A DNA stretch of 50,914 nt from a virus. Within the stretch, counting starts at the first letter, position 1. Every line of letters starts with the position of its first letter. The notes beneath the pieces are model-generated. The model ran no database searches. It had not been told where the DNA came from and was given only the letters and a program-made list of their open reading frames with translations. This document shows positions 49,632 to 50,914 of this stretch, piece after piece. Location of the stretch: positions 1 through 50,914 of the IMG/VR virus record IMGVR_UViG_3300046167_000433. The stretch is one strand, 5' to 3'. Position numbers and translations under genes: made by a program.

Positions 49632-49665
49632 TTCAATTTCCAGATTGTTCGGGTGAATTCCCGTG

Positions 49666-49702
49666 ACCCGCCGAAGCGGGTTTCGACCAGTGTTCAACTG
49701 GT
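49666..49702 (-). other. Two adjacent stem-loops in leader
   Basis: ACCAGT-TGAAC-ACTGGT and ACCCGC-TTCG-GCGGGT on the minus strand (plus coordinates 49686-49702 and 49666-49681). Both stems are perfect; the second has the stable TTCG tetraloop. No T-tract follows. They lie between the stop at 49709 and the start at 49631. Confidence 0.6.
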
Positions 49703-49708
49703 AGCTCA

Positions 49709-49981
49709 TCAGACGGGGAAGTGGCGGTTACAGCGCTCGCGGAAATCTTCCTGCGCACCGTCCCATGTCATGTCGTAATGGCCCCAAGTGAAGCCGCTGG
49801 ATACCCAGAAGTAGGCGGCGGTGCCGTAGCGATGAGCCAAGCCTTTGTAGCTTCCCCCCCTGTCGAACAGCACTACTGCGCCTTCCTCATCCGACTCAAC
49901 GCGGACGATATTCCAGCCGTTGTATTTGGCCCAATGCTCAAGGTCAGCCATGCGGCCTATTGATTTGACTGATGCGTTCAT
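49709..49981 (-). CDS. Hypothetical protein
   Basis: A 90-residue protein (HWAKYNGWNIVRVESDEEGAVVLFDRGG, then GHYDMTWDGAQEDFRERCNRHF). Aromatic alpha/beta; no family recognised. ATG 49981 overlaps the preceding mini-gene stop by 4 nt. Confidence 0.6.
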   Translation of the reverse strand: MNASVKSIGRMADLEHWAKYNGWNIVRVESDEEGAVVLFDRGGSYKGLAHRYGTAAYFWVSSGFTWGHYDMTWDGAQEDFRERCNRHFPV

Positions 49982-50082
49982 GATTCTTGCTCCATGTTGA
50001 CGAGGATTATTGGTAGGAGAGTGCAGACCAGAAGGCCGAAAACAATTAATCCAAAGGTGAGTAGTTGATCTTCTGAGTTCAT
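49978..50082 (-). CDS. 34-residue membrane mini-protein
   Basis: Starts MNSEDQLLTFGLIVFGLLVC and continues as one hydrophobic helix (TLLPIILV) before a polar end. ATG 50082 overlaps the upstream stop (TGATG), GGAGG lies 8 nt upstream, and its stop overlaps the next ATG by 4 nt. Possible small membrane effector; function unknown. Confidence 0.6.
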   Translation of the reverse strand: MNSEDQLLTFGLIVFGLLVCTLLPIILVNMEQES

Positions 50083-50914
50083 CACGCCGCCTCCTGATTG
50101 GCTTTCTTGAGTTCGGCTTTCGCCTGCTTGAATTCCTCGGTGACAGTCCACGGCAACCCGTAACGCTTCGCGCAGATCGGGCCGTAGCCGTTGCTGACTG
50201 ACTCGTTAGTGGTGAGATCGCGGGAGCAGAAACAGCAGTTGTTATGCTGAGCGCCGTGAGCCTTGGCGGCAGTCACAACGTCAGCGCCCACCTCGGCGAT
50301 GCGTTGCTTAACGTCATCCTCGACGCCTCGCCCCGCGAAGAACTTGCCCTCGGGTGTGATCTTGCCGAGGTAGTCTCGGTAACCGTAGGCGTCCTTCTCG
50401 CCCTTGACATAGACGTGGCCAGCGTTGCGTCCCGTGAGCAGGGTGCCAGAGAGAACAGCAGGTCTCCGGTGTTGACCTTGGGGCGCTTGATGCCAGCCTT
50501 GAGAGCCAGAGCAAAACGATCTAGCAGATCGCCCATATTGATCTGGGTTTGGGTGGCCTTCTGCTCGCGTTGCTTTGCCCAATCTTCCTCTCGGGCAATG
50601 GACTGATACACGGCTTGCAGTTGCTTCGGTGACAGGTCGCCCTTCTTCTTGACCTGCTCCATCAGGGACTCGTAAAAGTCGCCCTTTGCATTGGCGAGGT
50701 ACTCCAGCGCGGCAGGCTCCCGCTTGCCAAACTCTGCGACGTTCTCTTGCTTGCGTCGGATAGCCGCAGTAGCCGAGTAGGCGCGAGCCTTGAGCCGTTG
50801 CTCAGGGCTGGTCTTGAGTAGCCCAGTACCTCGGCACTTGCCGCACTCGACGGTTCTCCGGTTTACAAAGCCGTAGGTGTACCGGCCAGTGCCGTGACAG
50901 CGGTGGCACTTGTA
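50082..50914 (-). CDS. DnaJ-type zinc finger plus DUF6011 protein, partial and frame-split
   Basis: The gene enters from beyond the window. Its visible start has two CxxCxGTG motifs (YKCHRCHGTG and VECGKCRGTG), the DnaJ-type zinc finger. A helical middle follows (RKQENVAEFGKREP, LDRFALALKAGIKRPKVNTG). At about 50445-50456 the frame changes: the expected reading continues SGTLLTGRNAGHVYVKGEKD one frame over. The C-terminal part CCFCSRDLTTNESVSNGYGP is DUF6011, a further Cys-rich unit. One base is missing at the CTCTCT run. Likely an early phage protein; role unknown. Confidence 0.75.

Noticed and set aside
1-50914. Circular genome closed at the window ends
   Set aside because: The first and last bases show no terminal repeat, and both ends cut genes (DUF5675 and DnaJ-finger protein) that do not match each other.

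Overview
The window looks like a nearly complete genome of a temperate tailed phage, probably podovirus-like. It has a terminase, portal, scaffold and P22/HK97-type coat block, two head-tail adaptor genes, a tail-tubular-B-like protein, an internal-virion-protein operon ending in a 2842-residue polyvalent protein, and no recognisable tape measure or tail tube. Both ends cut through genes and I see no terminal overlap, so completeness is unproven. The tail-fibre families (VGIGTTSP, LDDYEEGTWTP, LamG/SPRY, peptidase S74) resemble those of marine and other environmental phages. The attachment site carries the 3' half of a tRNA-Ala(GGC) gene, so the host is a bacterium with that tRNA, perhaps a proteobacterium. 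The host is inferred, not shown.

Layout. 1-35256 (+): DUF5675 protein, HNH nuclease, TerL, portal, scaffold, major capsid with a terminator behind it, adaptors, a long tail-fibre block (8.3-17.3 kb), a small-protein/holin cassette, tail hub and fibre proteins, then a promoter/leader and the internal virion proteins, and three small basic proteins. 35268-36249 (-): a short opposing operon with a SprT-like metalloprotease. 36250-36618: divergent control region. 36619-37118 (+): DUF1289 protein and an acidic protein. 37125-37690: repeat-flanked ORF and attP. 37617-42462 (-): integrase, two unknowns, SSB, YqaJ exonuclease, Sak3-like annealing protein and the repressor. 42463-42647: operator/promoter region. 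42648-47500 (+): primase zinc-finger protein, replication initiator with iterons inside it, DnaB-like helicase, then nucleases (Ref-like, PD-(D/E)xK, Hjc-like). 47448-50914 (-): many small unknown genes, ending in a DnaJ-zinc-finger/DUF6011 protein.

How it works together. The repressor region separates leftward recombination/integration genes from rightward replication genes, as in lambdoid phages. Replication is inferred to begin at 11-bp iterons inside the initiator gene, as in lambda O. Annealing protein, exonuclease and SSB form a recombination module. Two tail-fibre genes share conserved flanks around unlike tips, an arrangement suited to tip exchange.

Quality note. Five genes (tail fibre, helicase, Sak3, a small basic protein, the DUF6011 protein) are split by six single-base frame changes, with protein-like sequence continuing in another frame. 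None sits on an obvious programmed-frameshift site. Sequence error, real decay and recoding remain open, and raw reads would decide.
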